Source of the DNA: Bacteroidales bacterium
GTDB lineage: Bacteria; Bacteroidota; Bacteroidia; Bacteroidales; GCA-2711565
Assembly (NCBI GenBank): GCA_029938505.1
Contig: JAOZUV010000108.1
Span: 1 to 6,836 of the forward strand
Direction of reading: 5' to 3'
DNA length: 6,836 bases
Positions 1 to 6,607 of the stretch are shown piece after piece. The position numbers were made by a program, and so were the translations under genes. Under the pieces are notes generated by a model. It had not been told where the DNA came from. It was given only the letters and a program-made list of their open reading frames with translations, and ran no database searches. Each line of letters begins with the position of its first letter. Positions within the stretch are counted from its first letter, which is position 1.

Positions 1-2
1 TT

Positions 3-10
3 TATCTTTG
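3..10 (+). promoter_or_regulatory. Bacteroidota-type -7 promoter box
   Basis: TATCTTTG matches exactly the TAnnTTTG -7 consensus used by the primary sigma factor of Bacteroidota. The matching -33 TTG element would lie left of the window and cannot be checked. With a start site roughly 6-8 bases downstream, the transcript for the gene at 74 would carry an AT-rich leader of about 55 nt. No Shine-Dalgarno sequence is seen before the ATG (the preceding bases are AACAATATAACCT), which is normal for this phylum. An 8-base match in AT-rich DNA can arise by chance, but its place just upstream of the first gene supports it. Confidence 0.5.
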
Positions 11-73
11 TATTAAAACAAGATAATTTCTGTTAATTCTTTAATCAAGAAAACCTAATTAACAATATAACCT

Positions 74-1084
74 ATGGATCTAACAACAAAATATTTAGGG
101 ATAGAGCTAAAAAACCCAATTATTGTTGGGGCAAGCAATTTAGTTTCAGATCACGACATTCTTAAAAGACTTGAAGCTGCCGGAGCAGGCGCCATTGTGT
201 ATAAATCCCTATTTGAGGAACAAATTCAACTGGAGAACCTTGAACGGTACCAAGCAGAAGAAGAATATGGTGCGCGACATGCAGAAATGGCCTCCTATTT
301 ACCACATATGCAAGATGCAGGCCCTGAAGAATTTTTACATAAGTTACAAAAGGCAAAAGAAGCCATTGATATCCCCCTCATTGCCAGTTTAAATTGTGTG
401 TATGAAGAAAGCTGGGTGGAATATGCAAAAAAAATTGAACAAACTGGGGTTGATGCTCTTGAGTTAAATTTTTATTCTACTCCACACGAGTTTGATATAA
501 TGGGTAAAGCCATAGTTCAGGCACAATTCGACACCTTAGAAGGAATTATGAAAGCTGTAAAAATCCCCGTTAGCATTAAACTTAGCCCATACTACACCAA
601 TGCTTTATACGTAATCAACGAAATGGATAAATTGGGTGTTAACGGCTTTGTATTATTTAATCGTTTATTTCAACCAGATATTGATATTGAAAAAGAAACT
701 CATCATTTTCCTTATAATTTGAGTGGAAATAATGATAGTCGCTTGGCATTACGTTATGCTGGTTTACTTTATGATAATATTAAGGCAAATGTTTGTAGCG
801 CAACAGGAATTTTATCAGGTACTGATGTAATTAAAATGATTTTAGCTGGTGCTGATGCTGTTCAAATAGTAAGTGCTATTTATCAAAAAGGACCTAAAGC
901 AATCACCAATATGCTGTCTGAATTAGAAGAGTGGATGAACAAAAAAGGTTATAATTCATTGGATGAATTCAGAGGTAAATTATCCAAAAAAGAACTTGGA
1001 GATAAAATTACTTATAAACGTGCACAATATGTTGATATTTTAATGAAATCAGAAAGTATTTTTGATAGGTATCCTATTGTTTAA
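74..1084 (+). CDS. Dihydroorotate dehydrogenase-like FMN flavoprotein
   Basis: This 336-residue protein has the TIM-barrel fold pattern of the class 1 dihydroorotate dehydrogenase family (COG0167), which uses FMN to oxidise dihydroorotate in pyrimidine synthesis. Visible family features are the N-terminal strand DLTTKYLGIELKNPIIVGAS (2-21), YKS with Lys44, IASLNC with Asn107 (103-108), SIKLSP with the probable flavin lysine Lys169 (167-172), LFNR (194-197), and the phosphate-binding end ATGILSGTD followed by AGADAVQIVSAIY (243-270). It has no signal peptide or membrane helix, so it should be cytoplasmic, and its length is normal. The loop that holds the catalytic Cys in true class 1 enzymes (N-x-S-C-P-N) reads NFYSTP here (132-137), so the base may be Ser135 or absent. 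No PyrK electron-transfer partner is present. From memory, this subgroup is often encoded beside pyruvate:ferredoxin oxidoreductase, but the upstream gene is outside the window. The family is clear; the substrate is not. Confidence 0.85.
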   Translation: MDLTTKYLGIELKNPIIVGASNLVSDHDILKRLEAAGAGAIVYKSLFEEQIQLENLERYQAEEEYGARHAEMASYLPHMQDAGPEEFLHKLQKAKEAIDIPLIASLNCVYEESWVEYAKKIEQTGVDALELNFYSTPHEFDIMGKAIVQAQFDTLEGIMKAVKIPVSIKLSPYYTNALYVINEMDKLGVNGFVLFNRLFQPDIDIEKETHHFPYNLSGNNDSRLALRYAGLLYDNIKANVCSATGILSGTDVIKMILAGADAVQIVSAIYQKGPKAITNMLSELEEWMNKKGYNSLDEFRGKLSKKELGDKITYKRAQYVDILMKSESIFDRYPIV

Positions 1085-1135
1085 TTCTTAGGAAATATTA
1101 TTAATAAAGCTGTCTAAAAAACTTATTATACCGTC

Positions 1136-1186
1136 ATTCTGAACTTGATTGGCTATGCCGAGCTTCGTTACACTTCGGTTCAGAAT
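1136..1186. repeat. Inner hairpin 1 (ATTCTGAAC / GTTCAGAAT)
   Basis: ATTCTGAAC (1136-1144) and GTTCAGAAT (1178-1186) are perfect 9-bp inverted repeats. The 33-base interior is itself partly self-complementary: CCGA at 1158-1161 can pair with TCGG at 1175-1178, and GGC/GCC at 1151-1159 can form a small stem. Its left arm overlaps the 1132-1143 arm of the larger inverted repeat, so the two pairings are mutually exclusive alternatives. Confidence 0.6.
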
Positions 1187-1207
1187 CTGTAAAATCTCAA
1201 CAAAGAG

Positions 1208-1228
1208 ATGCTGAATTAAATTCAGCAT
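1208..1228. repeat. Inner hairpin 2 (ATGCTGAAT / ATTCAGCAT)
   Basis: This is a perfect 9-bp stem, ATGCTGAAT (1208-1216) with ATTCAGCAT (1220-1228), closed by a 3-base loop. Its right arm overlaps the 1221-1232 arm that can pair with 1132-1143, giving a second pairing conflict inside the element. On the plus strand it is followed by GACGTTTGGTTTTT, only moderately T-rich, so on its own it would be a weak terminator. Confidence 0.65.
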
Positions 1229-1268
1229 GACGTTTGGTTTTTAAGTATTCTTCTTAGACAGCCTTTTT

Positions 1269-4223
1269 TTATTTAATGCTTATTTCATCCACAAAAATCC
1301 ATGCTTTATTTCCTGCACCCACATGCCATTCAGGACAAGTTTCAATGCTCTTCGCAAATACCTTAATATATCGGGCAGTTTTATTCAATTGATTTTTTCC
1401 AAATTCATAAACAATTCCACCTTCTGCTTTTTCATCAACAGAATTTTCAATATGGCTAATTTTTGAATAATTCACACCATCCGTAGAAACATAAAAATCA
1501 ACATAAAGTGGCATCCAAATCCATGATCTATACTCTTGAAGAAATCCTGCTGAAAGGCTCTTAATTTTTTGGGACTTACCCAGATCAATCACCACCTCAA
1601 AATCATCTCCATAATAGCCTTGCCATGACCCTGTACGGAAATTTTCTCCTCCACGAATAAAATCGATTAACGCAATATCTCCCCCAGCAGTATATTGACT
1701 GCTATATGGATTTGTGATACTAATATTTCGTCCTCCCGGAATTTTAATATATTCTGCTTCCACAATTTTCGACGGGACCTCATTTATATAAGCAACAGAT
1801 TTAAAAGAAGTGGTTTTTTTTAATCGGATTGGCTTAGTATATCTTATTGAATTTTTATTCGGGATTTCCTCATTCGTAGTATAATAAATTTCAGCTTGAT
1901 CTTCAATACAATCCATCCCAATCTCAATCTCATCAAAAAAGGTTTTTGATTCGGCAATAAAATATGGAACGGGTGTAATAATATCAGTTGCAATTGCAGA
2001 CTGTGGATAATCTATTTCAGAAGCTCCCCAATCAGATGGCTTATCACCCATAACAAATTCCAGTACTCCTCCATTATTTAACATTTCATGGGTGAAATAC
2101 GATTTTGAATAATCCTCTCCATTATAACTAATGGACTGAACATAAATATTCTCTCGACTAAGATTTTGAGATTTAATGATGAAGGTTTTCCCATTCTCCA
2201 AATTGATTTTCACCTCATCAAATAAAGGAGTCCCAATAATATATTGGTTATCTCCCGGGCAAACAGGATAAAAACCCATGGCACTTAAAACATACCAAGC
2301 CGACATTTGCCCGCAATCTTCATTGCCACATAATCCGTCGGGCTGATCGGTATATAATTCATCCATTATTTTACGCAAAACCTCTGCTCCTTTCGAAGGC
2401 ACACCCGCATAATTGTACAAATAAGCCATGTGATGGCTAGGTTCATTACCGTGAGCATATTGACCGACTAAACCGGTGATATCAGATTGATGACGCCCAG
2501 AAAGCTCAGCACTCGTATTAAAAAGTTCATCAAGCTTTGAAACAAATTTTTCTTTTCCACCCAATAAACTCATGAGCCCTTTTACATCGTGAGGGACAAA
2601 GAAATTATACTGCCAAGTATTTGCTTCAGTAAGCATAAAATTTACTTGTGTCGGATCAAATGGGCTAATAAAACTTCCATTCATTTTACCACGTACAAAC
2701 CCCGTTTCAGTATCAAAAAGATTTTTATAAAATTGAGCCCTTTCTATAAATTCTTTGTAAATATTTTCCTTACCCAAATCTTTTGCCATCATGGCAATGC
2801 ACCAATCATCGTAAGCATACTCCAATGTTTTAGATACTGATTCACCTTCTTTTCCTGCTGGGATATAACCTTCCGCTTTCAAGAATTTAAGTCCAAACTG
2901 ATCCTCTCGGGCACTGACAACCATTGCCTCTAATGCTTTTTCTACATCATATCCCCGAATACCTTTAGCATAGGCATCAAAAATTACAGGAATGGAATGA
3001 TAGCCAATCATACAATTAGTTTCGTTGCCAGCCAATTCCCACACGGGCAGCAAGCCCCCTTTTTCATACATATCCAACATCGAAATAATGAACTCATTGG
3101 TGCGATCTTGATCAATAATAGTGAATAATGGGTGCATAGCCCTAAACGTATCCCATAAAGAAAAGACGGTATACATTTTATGTTTCCCACTGTGGTTTTC
3201 ACCATCATGTCCACGGTATTCGCCATTGACATCTGAAAACAAATTGGGATTTAATAAACTATGATAAAGAGCCGTATAAAAGGTGATCTTTTGCACATCT
3301 GTACCACCTTTAACTTCAATTCTGGAAAGCTGTTCTTTCCACTTATCCTGAGCATCTGACTTGGTTTTTTCAAAATCAAAATCACCCAGAGTTCCCAGAT
3401 TTAGTTTTGCATTTTCGCAGCTAACAGCACTAATTCCAACTTTCACTAAAACTGCTTCATCTGCAGAAGTTTCAAATTGCACAAAGGCTTTAATATCATT
3501 CGAATTAAATTCTTTATTCAAATCCTGCAATAATTCCCCTTGATTTAAGATTCCAAAATGCTTAAATTCTTTTGAGAATTCCATATAGAAAAACAAGCGC
3601 TGATCACTTGCCCAACCTTGCGTTTTACGATAGCCTTGAATGCTTTTTGAGTCAATGATTTTTATTCCTAAATCATTGATTTTATCCGACGTAACAGACT
3701 CTGTTAAGTCAATAATTACGTTGGCTTTTTCTGATTCTGGGAAAATATATTTATGTAGTCCATATCGTTCTCCAACGGTTAATTCCACATCCACATTATA
3801 ATCATCTAAATGAACAGAATAATAGCCTGCCTGAGCAATTTCATGTTCATGGCTAAATTTTGAGCGATAGCCATTTTGAGTATTATTTTCATCACCGGGA
3901 TTCCACAAAACCTCTCCCGTTGCAGGCATCAAACGTACATCACCATAATCACCAACACCCGTTCCACTAAGATGAGTATGCGAAAATCCCAAAATAGTTC
4001 CATCAGAATAATGATAACCCGAACAACCATCCCAGCTATCAATACGCGTATCAGGACTCAACTGAACCATCCCAAAAGGAATGGCAGCACCTGGATAGGT
4101 GTGCCCATGCCCCCCAGTTCCAATAAATGGGTTTACACAATCAAGTATAGACTTTTGTTGTTGAGAACAGGAAATAGTTAAAATTGCCAGTAAGACAATG
4201 CTTATTAGATTTAGTTTTTTCAT
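1269..4223 (-). CDS. GH92 exo-alpha-mannosidase lipoprotein with C-terminal chitobiase-type and F5/8 (discoidin) modules
   Basis: This 984-residue protein belongs to GH92, Ca2+-dependent exo-alpha-mannosidases that trim mannose from N-glycans and related mannans. Residues 1-19 are a lipoprotein signal with lipobox TISC and lipidated Cys19. The N-terminal beta-sandwich starts with VNPFIGTGGHGHTYPGAAIP (30-49), then WDGCSGYHY (64-72) and GFSHTHLSGTG (79-89). The helical catalytic barrel shows SLWDTFR (near 356), LPVWELAGNE (near 394), TEANTWQY with Glu533, HGNEPSHH (591-598) and CGNEDCGQMSAWY (632-644). These hold the acidic and histidine residues conserved in the family, and Glu533 is my candidate for the catalytic acid. 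Typical GH92 proteins end near residue 740. The extra 240 residues are a chitobiase-type beta-sandwich (about 751-825) and a discoidin/CBM32-like module (about 828-984). The ATG at 4223 follows an A-rich leader (AAAAGAAAAAA). The gene lies 28 bp after GH20 with no clear promoter between, so it is the last gene of the operon. Linkage preference (alpha-1,2, 1,3, 1,4 or 1,6) cannot be read by eye. Confidence 0.95.
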   Translation of the reverse strand: MKKLNLISIVLLAILTISCSQQQKSILDCVNPFIGTGGHGHTYPGAAIPFGMVQLSPDTRIDSWDGCSGYHYSDGTILGFSHTHLSGTGVGDYGDVRLMPATGEVLWNPGDENNTQNGYRSKFSHEHEIAQAGYYSVHLDDYNVDVELTVGERYGLHKYIFPESEKANVIIDLTESVTSDKINDLGIKIIDSKSIQGYRKTQGWASDQRLFFYMEFSKEFKHFGILNQGELLQDLNKEFNSNDIKAFVQFETSADEAVLVKVGISAVSCENAKLNLGTLGDFDFEKTKSDAQDKWKEQLSRIEVKGGTDVQKITFYTALYHSLLNPNLFSDVNGEYRGHDGENHSGKHKMYTVFSLWDTFRAMHPLFTIIDQDRTNEFIISMLDMYEKGGLLPVWELAGNETNCMIGYHSIPVIFDAYAKGIRGYDVEKALEAMVVSAREDQFGLKFLKAEGYIPAGKEGESVSKTLEYAYDDWCIAMMAKDLGKENIYKEFIERAQFYKNLFDTETGFVRGKMNGSFISPFDPTQVNFMLTEANTWQYNFFVPHDVKGLMSLLGGKEKFVSKLDELFNTSAELSGRHQSDITGLVGQYAHGNEPSHHMAYLYNYAGVPSKGAEVLRKIMDELYTDQPDGLCGNEDCGQMSAWYVLSAMGFYPVCPGDNQYIIGTPLFDEVKINLENGKTFIIKSQNLSRENIYVQSISYNGEDYSKSYFTHEMLNNGGVLEFVMGDKPSDWGASEIDYPQSAIATDIITPVPYFIAESKTFFDEIEIGMDCIEDQAEIYYTTNEEIPNKNSIRYTKPIRLKKTTSFKSVAYINEVPSKIVEAEYIKIPGGRNISITNPYSSQYTAGGDIALIDFIRGGENFRTGSWQGYYGDDFEVVIDLGKSQKIKSLSAGFLQEYRSWIWMPLYVDFYVSTDGVNYSKISHIENSVDEKAEGGIVYEFGKNQLNKTARYIKVFAKSIETCPEWHVGAGNKAWIFVDEISIK

Positions 4224-4251
4224 TTTTTTCTTTTATAATCAAAAATTAGCA

Positions 4252-6603
4252 CTAATTTATAATAATTTCATCAGCAAATAACCATGCTTTATCTCCGACT
4301 CCTCTGTGCCACGATGGACAAACACCCATACTTTTTGCAAATACTTTGATATACCTTCCTGAATATGAATTTGAGTTAATTAAAACAAATTGTTTACGAG
4401 CAGCTATCTTATCTTTAGGCGAAATATCGCACTGAATTTTTTCCAACAGATTAAAATCTTGTCCATCATCAGATATATAGAATTCGACAAATTGGGGATA
4501 AAAAATCCAGCTGGCTTCTCGCTGAAAAAAGCCTATCTCGATATGCGAAAATTCAGTCGTTTTGCCTAAATCAATTATCGCTTCAAAATCATCACCATGA
4601 AACCCTTGCCATAACCCATTGTGATGCACATTGCCACCCTGAACACCATCAATCAAAGCTTTATCAGAACCACCCGTATAACGATGGCTATATGTATGAG
4701 TCATGCTTATTTCTTTACCCAATGCTTTATGAATATTTATTGTTTGCACAGAAGCTTTTTCTATCAACTTCCCATCCACAAAAACACCTGCTTTTATTGT
4801 TGTTGTTTTTCTAATCTCAAAAGTATCAGTGTAAAATGCTGATGAAGTATCAGGTTCGTTGCCATTTATAGTATAATGGATTTTTGCATCCCAAATTTCA
4901 GAATCTAATTTAATATTATAAACCCCAGATGTATCGGCTTGGGAAGTAATACTTACTTTATAAGATCCTTTTGAATAATTGATATTTTTATGGTCAAGGA
5001 TTCTAAAGTGGGTTTGCAATTTGCGATTAAAATGACGCCATTTACGTTTTTTCTTTGGCGACCAAACTACTTCCGAAAGCGCAATCATTCTCGGAATTGC
5101 CATATATTCTGCATGCTCAGGAGTAGGAATAAACTCTGTCCAGATATTTGCTTGAGCCCCTAAAATATGTTTTGCTTCTTCTTTGGTTAACTCAGGAGGA
5201 ATTGGTTCAAAAGAATATACTTCTTTAAGAGTTGTAAAACCACCAATAGCCTTAGGTTCAAATTCAGGATCGGCCTGATAATAATCAAAATAACAATGAG
5301 AAGTCGGTGTCATAATCACATCATGTCCTTGTTTGGCTGCATCAATTCCTCCTTGCATTCCACGCCACGACATTACCGTAGCTTCAGGAGCTAAACCTCC
5401 TTCGAGAATCTCATCCCAGCCAATCATTTTCTTCCCTTTTGAAATCAAATATTTTTCAATTCTTTTGATAAAATAACTTTGAAGTTCATGCTCATTTTCC
5501 AATCCCTCTTCACGCATTCGTTTTTGACAAAGCGGGCATTTTTCCCATTCGGTTTTATCAGCTTCGTCTCCACCAATATGAATATATTCAGAGGGGAATA
5601 ATTCAATCACCTCATCCAAAACATTTTGGATAAACGTAAAGGTTTCCTCTTTCCCGGCACAAAAAATATCTGAATTTGGCCAATAACTCCCCGGAATAAC
5701 ATTCAGCTTTTTACCTGTACATGATAATTTAGGATAAGCTGCAAAAACCTCGCTGGTATGACCCGGCATTTCAATTTCTGGGATTATTTTTATGTATTTA
5801 CTCTGCGCATATTTAATAATATCTTTAACCTCTTCTTGTGTATAGAAACCACCGTAAGTGGCTTTTTCATTAGAACCTTGAGTATCTCGATCACGCCAAG
5901 GTTGATCTTCATGATTAACTCGCCAAGCACTAACATCCGTTAATAATGGATATTTTTTTATTTCTAAACGCCAACCATTATCATCTGTTAAATGCCAATG
6001 AAACGTATTGAATTTATACATTGCCATAACATCAATAAACTTCAAAATAAATTCCTTGGAAAAGAAATGACGAGAAACATCCAGATGCATTCCTCTGTAT
6101 TTAAAACGAGGTTCATCTTTTATGTAAACACCAGGGATTTTAAAACTTCCTAAGTTTTCAGCAATAAGTATTTCAGGAGGAATTAGTTGCAAAAATGTTT
6201 GAATCCCATAAAAAATCCCATTTCCTTTTCGGGATGAAATTTTAACACTCCCATCTCTTATTATTAATTGATAGCCTTCATCATTTTCAGGTTTTGCCTC
6301 AAAAAGAGAAAGGATTATATCCTCGCTAACTTCTCTAGCTTCATCATAAAGTACAATTGGAATTTCAAATTCTGTGATTTTCCGTAAAGGGATCGCCAGA
6401 TATTCTCCCAAAGTTCTTAGTTCTTCATTATCACTCTGCAAAACTATTTTCATTTTGGAGTTAACAGAAAAATAGTCATTGGCTACTCTCAAACTACTTG
6501 GTTGCGGAATAATATTGACTTCCTTATACTCAGGAGAATTATTACATGATCCAAGGCACATCGAAATTACTACTACTAACAAATATGATATTTTGATTTT
6601 CAT
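4252..6603 (-). CDS. GH20 beta-N-acetylhexosaminidase lipoprotein with C-terminal chitobiase-type and F5/8 (discoidin) modules
   Basis: This enzyme removes terminal beta-linked GlcNAc or GalNAc by substrate-assisted catalysis. From the ATG at 6603 it has 783 residues. That start is chosen because it opens directly on the signal MKIKISYLLVVVISMCLGSC, with lipidated Cys20. An in-frame ATG at 6636 would add 11 mostly polar residues and overlap the upstream gene by 29 bp. The GH20b N-terminal domain covers about 27-150 (NIIPQPSSL). The catalytic barrel covers about 155-510, with Arg170 in YRGMHLD, HWHLTDDNGWRLE, PEIEMPGH, the catalytic pair Asp346-Glu347 in HIGGDEADK, Trp396 in GWDEI, Asp440-Tyr441 in FDYYQADP, and Trp488-Glu490 in WTE. 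All the usual active-site residues appear present. A CPLC cysteine pair follows the catalytic loop. A chitobiase-type module (about 548-627) and a discoidin-like module (about 629-783) close the protein. The gene starts 4 bp after the glycosylasparaginase stop, implying co-transcription and probably translational coupling. Confidence 0.95.
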   Translation of the reverse strand: MKIKISYLLVVVISMCLGSCNNSPEYKEVNIIPQPSSLRVANDYFSVNSKMKIVLQSDNEELRTLGEYLAIPLRKITEFEIPIVLYDEAREVSEDIILSLFEAKPENDEGYQLIIRDGSVKISSRKGNGIFYGIQTFLQLIPPEILIAENLGSFKIPGVYIKDEPRFKYRGMHLDVSRHFFSKEFILKFIDVMAMYKFNTFHWHLTDDNGWRLEIKKYPLLTDVSAWRVNHEDQPWRDRDTQGSNEKATYGGFYTQEEVKDIIKYAQSKYIKIIPEIEMPGHTSEVFAAYPKLSCTGKKLNVIPGSYWPNSDIFCAGKEETFTFIQNVLDEVIELFPSEYIHIGGDEADKTEWEKCPLCQKRMREEGLENEHELQSYFIKRIEKYLISKGKKMIGWDEILEGGLAPEATVMSWRGMQGGIDAAKQGHDVIMTPTSHCYFDYYQADPEFEPKAIGGFTTLKEVYSFEPIPPELTKEEAKHILGAQANIWTEFIPTPEHAEYMAIPRMIALSEVVWSPKKKRKWRHFNRKLQTHFRILDHKNINYSKGSYKVSITSQADTSGVYNIKLDSEIWDAKIHYTINGNEPDTSSAFYTDTFEIRKTTTIKAGVFVDGKLIEKASVQTINIHKALGKEISMTHTYSHRYTGGSDKALIDGVQGGNVHHNGLWQGFHGDDFEAIIDLGKTTEFSHIEIGFFQREASWIFYPQFVEFYISDDGQDFNLLEKIQCDISPKDKIAARKQFVLINSNSYSGRYIKVFAKSMGVCPSWHRGVGDKAWLFADEIIIN

Positions 6604-6607
6604 AAGA

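Larger units (their letters stand above)
1107..1264. repeat. MITE-like element with terminal inverted repeats
   Basis: The outer ends are a perfect 9-bp inverted repeat, GCTGTCTAA (1109-1117) and TTAGACAGC (1254-1262). With one bulge this extends outward into A/T flanks, and the motif ACTTA recurs inward on both sides. A second inverted pair lies inside it: CGTCATTCTGAA (1132-1143) against TTCAGCATGACG (1221-1232), 11 of 12 matching. Two further hairpins nest between them. The element has no coding capacity. It lies between convergent genes and ends about 5 bp from the stop codon of the GH92 gene. No clear target-site duplication is visible. The GTCATTCTGAA core resembles interspersed intergenic repeats that I recall from Bacteroidota genomes. 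It could be a non-autonomous mobile element, a REP-like repeat, or a structured terminator. Confidence 0.6.
1109..1270 (+). terminator. Probable bidirectional terminator of convergent genes
   Basis: On the plus strand the outer stem arm TTAGACAGC (1254-1262) is followed at once by C and seven Ts (1264-1270), the layout of an intrinsic terminator for the flavoprotein gene. The T-run overlaps the stop codon of the opposing GH92 gene. On the minus strand the other arm is followed by CTTTATTAATAATATTT, a weaker T-rich tail that could end the glycosidase operon. The paired arms are 136 bases apart and must be bridged by nested hairpins, so efficiency is uncertain. The assignment rests on position and layout only. 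Confidence 0.45.

Noticed and set aside
162..392. Short overlapping frames inside the flavoprotein gene on both strands
   Set aside because: The 336-residue flavoprotein frame is intact and family-conserved throughout, so these are shadows.
1109..1262. CRISPR array or attachment site
   Set aside because: The repeats are inverted and nested, not direct and evenly spaced, and there are no cas, integrase or tRNA genes nearby.
2589..2840. An 83-codon plus-strand open frame inside the GH92 gene
   Set aside because: It is antisense to the conserved TEANTWQY region and has no recognisable family or promoter. The same applies to the short frames at 3361-3543, 4621-4842 and 5758-5943.
3876..4181. 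A 101-codon open frame on the plus strand, antisense to the start of the GH92 gene
   Set aside because: It lies wholly opposite a strongly conserved GH92 N-terminal domain, its translation is low-complexity Thr/Ile/Arg with no recognisable family, and it lacks a promoter. It is a frame shadow.
4224..4251. A separate promoter for the GH92 gene
   Set aside because: On the minus strand the 28-bp gap holds only a near-miss to TAnnTTTG and an A-rich leader, too little for an independent promoter call. Read-through from GH20 is the simpler reading.
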